Shown: in pieces, positions 15,999-24,373 of the stretch
Layout: each line of letters starts with the position of its first letter
How positions within the stretch are numbered: position 1 is the stretch's first letter
From: Gemmatimonadota bacterium
GTDB taxonomy: Bacteria > Gemmatimonadota > Gemmatimonadetes > Gemmatimonadales > Gemmatimonadaceae
Length of the DNA: 53,996 nt
Assembly (NCBI GenBank): GCA_016200495.1
Contig: JACQES010000051.1
Span: 1 to 53,996, forward strand
Direction of reading: 5' to 3'
The notes under the pieces: model-generated
What the model was told of the DNA's origin: nothing
The model's input: only the letters and a program-made list of their open reading frames with translations
The model's database searches: none
Translations under genes and position numbers: made by a program

Positions 15999-18335
15999 GT
16001 GAACGGCGCCCCAGTCGCCCCCTCCGAGGTGCCGCACCCGCCCGTGGACGCGCTCGCCGAGTTCCTGTTCAAGTACCGTCCGGCCGCGTTCGCGCGCGGC
16101 GCGCTGGGGGCCGATCCAGTCGTGCCGGTGCTGCTCGTGGTCGCGCTCGCGAGCGCGGTGGCCGGGCTCGGCCTGTGGGCGCTGGCGCGACAGGCGTCGC
16201 ACGAGGCGCCGCGCATCCGCGGCACGCTGGGCGGGCTCCGCGTGGCGGCCATCGCGCTCCTCGCCTGGTGCCTGTGCCGGCCGGTGCTGGTGGTGGCGGA
16301 GTCGGTGGCGCAGCGCAACGTGGTCGCGGTGCTCGTGGACGACTCGCGCAGCATGCGCATCGCCGATGTCGGCGGTCAGACGCGCGCGCAGGCCGCGCTC
16401 CGGCTCGCGGGGGGCGCGGACAGCGCGCTCCTGCGGGCGCTGGGCGACCGCTACCAGGTGCGCGTATATCGCACGAGCGCGCCGGGGCGCGTGACGGAGC
16501 CGGCCGCGCTTCCATTCGATGGTGCGCGCACGCGGCTCCTGGGCGCGGTGACGCGCGTGGAGGACGAACTCGCAGGGGCGCCGCTCGCGGGGGTGGTGGT
16601 GCTGACCGACGGCGCGGACAACGGCGCGCGCGACGCCGGCGCGAGCGGGATGACGGAGCAGCTCTCGACGCTGCGCGCGCGCGGCGTGCCGGTGTACCCG
16701 GTGGGACTCGGGAGCGCCCGGTTCGCCAAGGACATCGAGGTGGCGCAGCTCGAGGTGCCGCGCGCGGCGTTGCGCAACGCGACCGTGCTGGTGGACGTGC
16801 TCGTGTCACACCGCGGCTTCGGCGGCGCGACGCTGCCGGTGATCGCCGAGGACGGCGGGCGGATCGTGGCGCAGGGCACGGTGACGCTGGCGCGCGAGGG
16901 CGAGGCGGCGTCGGTGCGGCTGCGCGTGCCGGTGACCGAGGCGGGGGCGCGCGTGCTGCGCGTGCGGGTGCCGCCGCAGCCCGGCGAGCTGGTGACGGAG
17001 AACAACGAGCGCCGCGTGCTGATCACCGTGCGCGACCGCAAGGAGAAGGTGCTGTTCGTGGACGGCGAGCCGCGCCCCGAGATCAAGTTCGCGCGGCGTG
17101 CGGTGAGCGGCGACCAGCAGCTGCAGCTGGTGACGCTGCTCCGGTCGGCCAAGGACAAGTACCTGCGCCTGGGCGTGGACGACTCGCTCGAGCTGGTGAA
17201 CGGGTTCCCGACGACTCGCGCGCAGCTGTTCGCGTACCGCGCGATCGTGCTCGGGTCGATCGAGGCGAACTTCTTCACCGCCGACCAGCTGCGCATGCTG
17301 GCCGACTTCGTGAGCGAGCGCGGCGGCGGGCTGCTCGCGCTCGGCGGGCGCGCGAGCTTCGGCGAGGGTGGGTGGGCGGGAACGCCGCTCGCCGACGTGC
17401 TGCCGGTGGAGCTCGGCGTGATGGCGCGCGGCGACTCGCTCCACGCGGTGGAGATCAAGGCGGGGCTCACGCCGGCCGGACTCCGGCACCCGGCACTGCA
17501 GGTGATGCCGACCGACTCGACGGTGGCCGAGCGGTGGCGGACGCTGCCGCCGCTCACGACCGTGAATGCGCTGCCGCGCGCCAAGAGCGGCGCCACGGTG
17601 CTGCTCGAGGGAACGCTGGGCGACCGGACGGTGCGGCCGTTGCTCGCGATGCAGCGCTACGGCAAGGGGCGCGTGCTCGCGCTGGGCGCGCAGGACGACT
17701 GGCTCTGGCAGATGCACGCGGAGATGGCGGTGGAGGACTCGACGCACGAGCGGCTCTGGCGGCAGATGCTGCGGTGGCTGGTGAGCGAGGTGCCGGACCG
17801 GGCGGAGCTGGCGCCGATCGGGGAGGCGGCGCGCGGCGAGGCGGTGTCGCTGCGGGCGCTGGTGCGCGACTCGGTGTTTCTCGGGCGCAACGGCGCGTCG
17901 GTGAGCGCCACGGTGACGGCGCCGGGCGGCAAGGCGCAGGAGGTGGCGTTCGACTGGGCGGTGGACCGCGACGGAGAGTACGCCGCGTCGTTCGTGCCCG
18001 ACTCGGACGGGGTGCACGAGGTGCGCGTGCGCGCCGTGAGCGGTCGCGACACGACGCTGGCCGCGAGCGCGTACGTGCTGGTGGCAGACCCGACGGACGA
18101 GTATTTCGGGGCGGAGCGGCGCGACGCGCTGCTCGCACAGTTGGCGAACGAGACGGGCGGCCACGGGTATGACGCCGACCACGCGACCGACGTGGCGCGC
18201 GACCTCGTGTACAGTCCGAGCGGGGCCACGCAGGTGCGCCGACTGGACCTGTGGGACATGCCGGTGGTGTTCGTGGTGCTGACGATGCTCCTGGGCGGGG
18301 AATGGTGGCTGCGGCGACGGCGGGGGTTGGCGTGA
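15999..18335 (+). CDS. VWA / glutamine-amidotransferase-like membrane protein
   Basis: N-terminal TM segments; NVVAVLVDDSRSMRI MIDAS; VLFVDGEPRPEIKF; FVSERGGGLLALGGRASFGEGG; C-terminal TM. Confidence 0.82.
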   Translation: MNGAPVAPSEVPHPPVDALAEFLFKYRPAAFARGALGADPVVPVLLVVALASAVAGLGLWALARQASHEAPRIRGTLGGLRVAAIALLAWCLCRPVLVVAESVAQRNVVAVLVDDSRSMRIADVGGQTRAQAALRLAGGADSALLRALGDRYQVRVYRTSAPGRVTEPAALPFDGARTRLLGAVTRVEDELAGAPLAGVVVLTDGADNGARDAGASGMTEQLSTLRARGVPVYPVGLGSARFAKDIEVAQLEVPRAALRNATVLVDVLVSHRGFGGATLPVIAEDGGRIVAQGTVTLAREGEAASVRLRVPVTEAGARVLRVRVPPQPGELVTENNERRVLITVRDRKEKVLFVDGEPRPEIKFARRAVSGDQQLQLVTLLRSAKDKYLRLGVDDSLELVNGFPTTRAQLFAYRAIVLGSIEANFFTADQLRMLADFVSERGGGLLALGGRASFGEGGWAGTPLADVLPVELGVMARGDSLHAVEIKAGLTPAGLRHPALQVMPTDSTVAERWRTLPPLTTVNALPRAKSGATVLLEGTLGDRTVRPLLAMQRYGKGRVLALGAQDDWLWQMHAEMAVEDSTHERLWRQMLRWLVSEVPDRAELAPIGEAARGEAVSLRALVRDSVFLGRNGASVSATVTAPGGKAQEVAFDWAVDRDGEYAASFVPDSDGVHEVRVRAVSGRDTTLAASAYVLVADPTDEYFGAERRDALLAQLANETGGHGYDADHATDVARDLVYSPSGATQVRRLDLWDMPVVFVVLTMLLGGEWWLRRRRGLA

Positions 18336-19297
18336 GGGTCTCGACCCTGGCGGTGATCGTCGCGGCGGCCCTCGCGGCGCCGGCGGTGCCCGCGCGTGCG
18401 CAGGGCGCGACGCACCTCGTGATCATCACCGGCGTGAGCGGCGAGCCGCGCATCGCCGAGGCGTGGCAGGGGCAGGCGCTGGCACTCTGGACCGCGGCCA
18501 CGACGCGCTTCGGCATTCCGGCGGCGCAGGTGACCGTCCTGGCCGAAGACAGCACCAAGGATCGCGTGCACGTGGCCGGGCGCTCGACGCGTGCGACGAT
18601 CGAGCGGGTGCTGGGCGCGCTGGCGGCGAAGCTCACGGCGGATGACCGGCTCGTGGTGGTGCTGTTCGCGCACGGCAGTTCCTTGGGCGACGGCGTGAAG
18701 GTGAACCTGCCGGGCCCCGACATGTCGGCCGACGATTTCAAGAAACTGCTCGCGCCGGCGACGGCGCCGATGGTCGCGTTCATCCACACGGGGAGCGCGA
18801 GCGCCGACTTCGCGCCGGCGCTCATGGGGCCCCGGCGCATCGTGATCACGGCGACAAAGACGGCGCGCGAGCAGAACGAGACCCTCTTTCCCGGCTACTT
18901 CGTGCAGGCGCTCACCACCGACGTGGCCGACACCGACAAGGACGGCCGCACGTCGCTGCTCGAGGCGTTCGCGTACGCGACGCACGAGGTCGAGCGCGTG
19001 TTCTCGCAGGGGAACCGCCTGCCGACGGAGCATCCGCAGCTGGCCGACGGGTCGGACGGCGGGCGCGCGCGCTCGTTCTACCTCACGCAGGCGGGGGGCG
19101 GGTCGGTGGCCGCCAATCCGGTGGCGGCGACGCTGCTGCGCGAGCGAGCGGAGGTGCAGGCGCGCGTGGACGCGCTGCGCGCGAAGAAGACGGACATGAG
19201 CGAGGACGCGTACCAGCGCGCGCTCGAGCCGTTGATGATCGAGCTGGCGGAGAAGTCGCGCGCGCTGCGGGCGCTGGGCGCCGGAGGAAAGCCGTGA
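18332..19297 (+). CDS. Caspase/C13-like (clan CD) fold protein, exported, no cysteine
   Basis: ATHLVIITGVSGEP, VVVLFAHGSSLGDGVKVNLPGPDMSADDF, MVAFIHTGSASADF at the Cys position, DTDKDGRTSLLEAFAYA; GTGA overlap with the upstream gene. Confidence 0.68.
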   Translation: MRVSTLAVIVAAALAAPAVPARAQGATHLVIITGVSGEPRIAEAWQGQALALWTAATTRFGIPAAQVTVLAEDSTKDRVHVAGRSTRATIERVLGALAAKLTADDRLVVVLFAHGSSLGDGVKVNLPGPDMSADDFKKLLAPATAPMVAFIHTGSASADFAPALMGPRRIVITATKTAREQNETLFPGYFVQALTTDVADTDKDGRTSLLEAFAYATHEVERVFSQGNRLPTEHPQLADGSDGGRARSFYLTQAGGGSVAANPVAATLLRERAEVQARVDALRAKKTDMSEDAYQRALEPLMIELAEKSRALRALGAGGKP

Positions 19298-22014
19298 GCG
19301 TCCGCGAGCCGCGCGCTGCGCGCCGCGATGCCCCGCGCGCTCGCGGGCAACGCGCGCGCGGCCTGATGCCGCGGTGCATGACCCGGCTGCTGGCCCGCGC
19401 GGTGACGGTGGCGTGGCTGCCGAGCGCGCTCCTGGCCCAGGGCGCCGGGCGCGCGGCAACTCCCATGGTGCCCGCGGCGAAGATCGCGGCGGCCGCGAAC
19501 ACGCCGGCCGGCGCCTACGCGCGCGGCGCGTACGACGACGCCGTGAAGTTCGCCGACGCGGCGCTCGCGGCCGATTCGAACGCGACCGACGCGGCCAACG
19601 TGCTGGTGCGGGCGCTCGCCGACCAGGGACGCTTCGACGACGCCCTCGCGCGCGGCGCGCGGTTCCGCGCGCAGCCCGCCGTCGCGCTCGCGATCGCCGG
19701 CGTGCTCGAGGGGCTGGGCCAACTCGGCGAGGCCGACGCCGCGCTGGCGACGGCGGAGCGTGGCCCCGACTCGCTCCGCGCCACGGTCGAGCGCGCTCGG
19801 CTCCAGCGCGAGCGCGGGGCCACCGACAGCGCCACGCTCCGGCTGCGCCGGGTCGCATCGGCGAGCATCGCGAGCGCGCGCACCGCGACCGACCTCGGCG
19901 CGATCGCCGCCGCCAACCGGATGCTCGGCCGCGACGACCCATCGCGCCTCCGCGACGCGCTGCGCCTCTACGACCAGGCGATCGCGCGCGATCCCGCGCG
20001 GCACGACCTGCGCGCCGAGCTCGCGACGATGCTGCTCGAGAAGTTCAACTTCCCCGATGCGCGCTCGGCGCTCGACGCGGCGCTCGCGATCAACCCGCGC
20101 GAGCCGCGCGTGCTGCTCGCGACGGTGCGGCTCGACAATGCCGAGGGGCAGCGGCCGCGCGGCGACCCGCTCGGACGGCTCCTGGCGCTCGATCCCGCGC
20201 ATCCGGCGGGGCGCGCGCTCGCGGCGCGGCGTCTGCTCGACGCCGAGCGCTACGCCGATGCGGAAGCCGAGGCGCGGCGCGGCCTCGTGCGCGACTCGAC
20301 GGCCCCGGCACCGTGGGTGGCGATCGCGGCCTCGCGCTACCTCGCGGGCGACAGCGCGAACTACCGTGCCGCGCTCGAGCGGGCGCACCGGCGGCTCGCG
20401 CGATCGGCGCAGGCCGAGGTCGAGATCGCGGAGCTGGCGGCGCGCGTAAGGCTGTACCGGAACGCGGTGCTGTCGGGCCGCGCGGGACTCGCGCGCGACC
20501 CGCGCGACGCGCGCGCGCTCGCGATCGTGGGCGTGAACGAGCTGCGGCTCGGGCACGTGGATTCGTCGCGCGCGGCGCTCACGCGCGCCTTCGCGCTCGA
20601 CCCGTTCGACCCGTGGGTCAAGAACACGCTCGACCTGCTCGACACGTTCGCGGGGTACGCCACGGTGCGCACCCCGCACTTCGCGCTCGTGATGGAGCAG
20701 GGGGACGCGGAGGTGCTCGCGCTCTACGCCGAGCCGTTGGCCGAGGAGGCGTACGCGACGCTCTCGGCCCGCTACGGCTGGACGCCGCCGGCGCCGGTGC
20801 GGATGGAGTTCTTCCGCAGTCACGCCGACTTCTCGGTGCGCGCGGTGGGGCTCGCGGGACTGGGCGCGCTCGGCGTCGCCTTCGGCAACGTCGTGGCGCT
20901 CGACGCGCCGCCGGCGCGGGCGCGCGGCGAGTTCAACTGGGAGGCGGTGCTCTGGCACGAGTTCGCCCACGTGATCACGCTGGGCATGACCGACAACCGG
21001 GTGCCGCGCTGGGTGTCGGAGGGGCTGTCGGTGTACGAGGAGCGGCGCGCGCGCCCGGCATGGGGCGGCGGGATCACGCCGACGCTGGTGGCCGCGTACA
21101 AGGTCGGCCGCCTGCGCCCGCCGAGCGTCCTCAACGACGGGTTCGTGCACCCGCGCTACGACGAGGAAGTGGTGCTGTCGTACGCGCTGTCGGCGTTCGT
21201 GTTCGAGATGCTGGAGGAGCGGAAGGGGATCGCGGGGCTGCGCGCGCTGCTGGCCGGGTACCGCGACGGCGGGAGCACGCCGCAGCTGATGCTGCGCACC
21301 TTCGCGCTCGCGCCGGCCGAGCTCGACTCGACGTTCGACCGGTGGTTCCGCGCCAAGTTCGCGCGCGAGTTCCAGGCGGTGGAGCTGCGCACGACGGTGA
21401 ACGGGCGCGGCGACACCGCGGTCGAGGCGTCGGGCTCGCTGCGGAGCGCGCTCGCCGAGGCGGCGCGGGCGCAGCGCGACCAGCAGTGGGACGCCGCGAT
21501 CGCGGCGGCCAACCGCGCGATCGCGCTCTTCCCGGCGTTCGCCGAGCAGGGGAGCGGCTACCACTACCTCGTCGCCGCGTACACGGCACGCAAGGACAAC
21601 GCCGCAGCGCGCCAGGCGCTCGGCAAGATCGCGACGCTCAACGAGGCCGCGGTGGACGAGAACGTCGTGCTCGGCGGGTTGCTCGCGCAGGCGGGCGACA
21701 CGCTCGGCGCGCTCGGCGCCTGGAGCCGCGCGGCGGCGCTCCAGCCGTTCGACGCGCCGCTGCAGGCGCAGCTGGCCGACTTGGCGCGCGCGGCGCGCAA
21801 CCGGCCGGCCGAGATCCGCGCGCGCCGCGCCGTGGTGGCGCTCAATCCGGCCGACCGCGCGGGGGCGCACTACCAGCTGGCGCGCGCGTACGCGTCGGCG
21901 GGCGACACGACGCTCGCGCGTCGCGAGGTGCTGCGCGCCCTCGACCTCGCCCCCAGTTTCGAGCAGGCGCAGGAGCTGCTGCTCTCCCTCCAACCGACCC
22001 GGAAGGCCCCATGA
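19294..22014 (+). CDS. TPR-repeat protein with gluzincin (peptidase MA-like) domain; start could be 19366
   Basis: Repeated TPR-like helices; WHEFAHVITLGMTDNRVPRWVSEGLSVYEERR (HEFAH plus downstream E). Confidence 0.83.
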   Translation: MSVREPRAARRDAPRARGQRARGLMPRCMTRLLARAVTVAWLPSALLAQGAGRAATPMVPAAKIAAAANTPAGAYARGAYDDAVKFADAALAADSNATDAANVLVRALADQGRFDDALARGARFRAQPAVALAIAGVLEGLGQLGEADAALATAERGPDSLRATVERARLQRERGATDSATLRLRRVASASIASARTATDLGAIAAANRMLGRDDPSRLRDALRLYDQAIARDPARHDLRAELATMLLEKFNFPDARSALDAALAINPREPRVLLATVRLDNAEGQRPRGDPLGRLLALDPAHPAGRALAARRLLDAERYADAEAEARRGLVRDSTAPAPWVAIAASRYLAGDSANYRAALERAHRRLARSAQAEVEIAELAARVRLYRNAVLSGRAGLARDPRDARALAIVGVNELRLGHVDSSRAALTRAFALDPFDPWVKNTLDLLDTFAGYATVRTPHFALVMEQGDAEVLALYAEPLAEEAYATLSARYGWTPPAPVRMEFFRSHADFSVRAVGLAGLGALGVAFGNVVALDAPPARARGEFNWEAVLWHEFAHVITLGMTDNRVPRWVSEGLSVYEERRARPAWGGGITPTLVAAYKVGRLRPPSVLNDGFVHPRYDEEVVLSYALSAFVFEMLEERKGIAGLRALLAGYRDGGSTPQLMLRTFALAPAELDSTFDRWFRAKFAREFQAVELRTTVNGRGDTAVEASGSLRSALAEAARAQRDQQWDAAIAAANRAIALFPAFAEQGSGYHYLVAAYTARKDNAAARQALGKIATLNEAAVDENVVLGGLLAQAGDTLGALGAWSRAAALQPFDAPLQAQLADLARAARNRPAEIRARRAVVALNPADRAGAHYQLARAYASAGDTTLARREVLRALDLAPSFEQAQELLLSLQPTRKAP

Positions 22015-22760
22015 CGCGACGCCGCTGGACGATGTTCGCGCTCGTGCTCCTCGTGCCGGCCCTGGCTGTCGGCGCGCAGCGCTTCTCGCGCACCGCCCCC
22101 GGGGAGCACCCGAACCCGAACGCCGAGTACGACGGGCGCTTCACCTTCATCCGGGTGAAGTTCACGCCGCTCAACACGGGGTGGGACCTCAAGTGGGACC
22201 ATGACTATCCCGTGGCGGAGACGCACCTGCTCAAGATCATGGAGGAGGTGTCGACCGTGCGGTCGCACCTGCCGGAGACGAGCATCTACGGCTTCAGCGA
22301 CGCGGAGCTGTTCAAGTACCCGGTGGCGTACGTGTCGGAGCCGGGCTTCTGGACGATGAACGAGGCGGAGCTCGCCGGCATCCGCGCGTACGTGAACAAG
22401 GGCGGCTTCATCATCTTCGACGACTTCTCGTCGCGGCACTGGATCAACTTCGAGGACAAGTGGCGGCGGGCGTTTCCCAACCTGGCGCTCGTGAAGCTCG
22501 ACATCACGCACCCGATCTTCGACGCGTTCTACCGGATCAAGACGCTCGACATGACGCATCCGTACTTCGGGCTCACGTCGGAGTTCTGGGGCGCGTACGA
22601 GGACAACGACCCGTCGAAGCGCCTGGTGATGATCGCCAACTACAACAACGACATCGGTGACTACATGGAGTGGTCCGACTCCAACCTGCTGCCCGTGCCG
22701 CTCACCAACGAGGCGTACAAGCTCGCGGTGAACTACGTCGTGTACGCCCTCACCCACTGA
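22011..22760 (+). CDS. DUF4159 domain protein
   Basis: FTFIRVKFTPLNTGWDLKWDHDYPVAETHLLKIMEEVS...YVNKGGFIIFDDF...LVMIANYNNDIGDYMEWSD. Confidence 0.85.
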   Translation: MTRRRWTMFALVLLVPALAVGAQRFSRTAPGEHPNPNAEYDGRFTFIRVKFTPLNTGWDLKWDHDYPVAETHLLKIMEEVSTVRSHLPETSIYGFSDAELFKYPVAYVSEPGFWTMNEAELAGIRAYVNKGGFIIFDDFSSRHWINFEDKWRRAFPNLALVKLDITHPIFDAFYRIKTLDMTHPYFGLTSEFWGAYEDNDPSKRLVMIANYNNDIGDYMEWSDSNLLPVPLTNEAYKLAVNYVVYALTH

Positions 22761-22763
22761 CCG

Positions 22764-23801
22764 ATGCCGACCCAGCCCCCCGCCACCGCCCTCGAGGCGG
22801 CCGACGACCTCGCCCTCGCCGACCGCCTGCGCGACGCGCGGGCCGGCGTGCTCACCGAGCTCCGCAAGGTCATCGTCGGGCAGGACGACGTGGTCGAGCA
22901 GGCGCTCACCGCGCTCTTCGCCGGCGGCCACTGCCTGATCGTCGGCGTGCCCGGCCTCGCCAAGACGCTCCTCGTGCACACGCTCGCGCAGGTGCTCGAC
23001 CTGAACTTCGCGCGCGTGCAGTTCACGCCCGACCTGATGCCGTCGGACATCACCGGCACCGACATCATCCAGGAGGACGCCGACACGGGACGCCGCCGGA
23101 TGGCGTTCGTGCGCGGGCCCGTGTTCACGAACATCCTGCTCGCCGACGAGGTCAACCGCACGCCGCCCAAGACGCAGGCGGCGCTCCTCGAGGCGATGCA
23201 GGAGAAGCGCGTGACGGTGCAGGGACGCACCTACGTGCTCGAGCCGCCGTTCTTCGTCTTCGCGACGCAGAACCCGATCGAGCTCGAGGGCACGTACCCG
23301 CTCCCCGAGGCGCAGCTCGACCGGTTCATGTTCCAGGTCGTGATCAGATACCTCTCGGAGGACGACGAGCTGTCGGTCGTGCAGCAGACCACCGCCGTGC
23401 AGGAGCACGACCTCAAGCGCGCGATGAGCGCGGCCGAGATCGTGGCTTTCCAGCGGCTGGTGCGGCGCGTGCCGGTGGCGGAGGCGGTGGCGCGCTACGC
23501 CGTGCACCTCGTGCGGGCGACGCGCCCCGACTCGCCGCTCGCCCCCGATGCGGTCAAGCAGTGGGTGACGTACGGCGCGTCGGTGCGCGCGGCGCAGTAC
23601 CTCGTGCTGGGCGGCAAGGCGCGCGCCCTGATGCACGGCCGCTACCACGTGAGCTTCGACGACATCGCCGCGCTCGCCGCCCCGATCCTCCGCCACCGGA
23701 TCCTGCTCAACTTCCACGCGCAGGCGGAGAAGGTCACGACCGACACGGTGGTGGAGAAGCTGCTCGCCGCCGTGGCGCGGCCCAGGGCGAACCTCGCGTG
23801 A
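22764..23801 (+). CDS. MoxR-family AAA+ ATPase
   Basis: VIVGQDDVVEQALTALFAGGHCLIVGVPGLAKTLLVHTLAQVL, ILLADEVNRTPPKTQAALLEAMQEKRVTV, FATQNPIELEGTYPLPEAQLDRFMF. Confidence 0.95.
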   Translation: MPTQPPATALEAADDLALADRLRDARAGVLTELRKVIVGQDDVVEQALTALFAGGHCLIVGVPGLAKTLLVHTLAQVLDLNFARVQFTPDLMPSDITGTDIIQEDADTGRRRMAFVRGPVFTNILLADEVNRTPPKTQAALLEAMQEKRVTVQGRTYVLEPPFFVFATQNPIELEGTYPLPEAQLDRFMFQVVIRYLSEDDELSVVQQTTAVQEHDLKRAMSAAEIVAFQRLVRRVPVAEAVARYAVHLVRATRPDSPLAPDAVKQWVTYGASVRAAQYLVLGGKARALMHGRYHVSFDDIAALAAPILRHRILLNFHAQAEKVTTDTVVEKLLAAVARPRANLA

Positions 23802-24373
23802 CGGCGCCCGCCATTCCCGATCCCGCGGTGCTCGCGCGCATCGGCGACCTCGAACTGGTCGCCCGCTGGGTCGTGGAAGGGTTCCTCTCCGGGCTGCACT
23901 CGGCGCGCCACCTGCCGCACCTGCTCCACGTGCTCGCGCGCGCCATCGCGGCGGGGAAGGGCAATCTGGCGGGCGCGGTGGCGCAGGTGGCCGCGCGCCA
24001 GCGGCGACGCGGCTTCTTCATGCTCGTCTCCGACCTCTACGAGCCTGCCACCGACGTCGTGAACGCCATCGCGCCGCTCACCGGCGCGGGGCACGACGTG
24101 ATCGTCGTGCAGGTGCTCGACCCGGCCGAGCGCACCTTCCCGTTCGAGGACGCGACCACCTTCCGCGACCTCGAGAGCGGCGCCCGCATGCCGGTGACGC
24201 CGGGCAAGGTGCGCACCGCGTACCGCGCCCGCATGGGCGCGCACCTCGAGGCCATGCGCGCGCGCCTCACCGCCCACCGCGCCGACTACCTGCTCGCCGA
24301 CACGAGCGAGCCGCTCGACCGCGTGCTGTTCGACTACCTGCTCCGGCGCGAGTTCCTGCGCACCGCGAACTGA
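23798..24373 (+). CDS. DUF58 protein with apparent in-frame deletion of the core
   Basis: IPDPAVLARIGDLELVARWVVEGFLSGLHS (DUF58 N-terminus) runs directly into ARHLPHLLHVLARAIAAGKGNLAGAV...RRRGFFMLVSDLYEP (DUF58 C-terminal part). Confidence 0.75.
   Translation: MTAPAIPDPAVLARIGDLELVARWVVEGFLSGLHSARHLPHLLHVLARAIAAGKGNLAGAVAQVAARQRRRGFFMLVSDLYEPATDVVNAIAPLTGAGHDVIVVQVLDPAERTFPFEDATTFRDLESGARMPVTPGKVRTAYRARMGAHLEAMRARLTAHRADYLLADTSEPLDRVLFDYLLRREFLRTAN

Noticed and set aside
19078-21993. 971-aa minus-strand ORF and many other long antisense/overlapping ORFs (e.g. 773-2452 +, 4729-6405 -, 28400-30154 -)
   Set aside because: Arg/Ala/His-rich translations opposite well-supported genes; typical spurious open frames in very GC-rich DNA.
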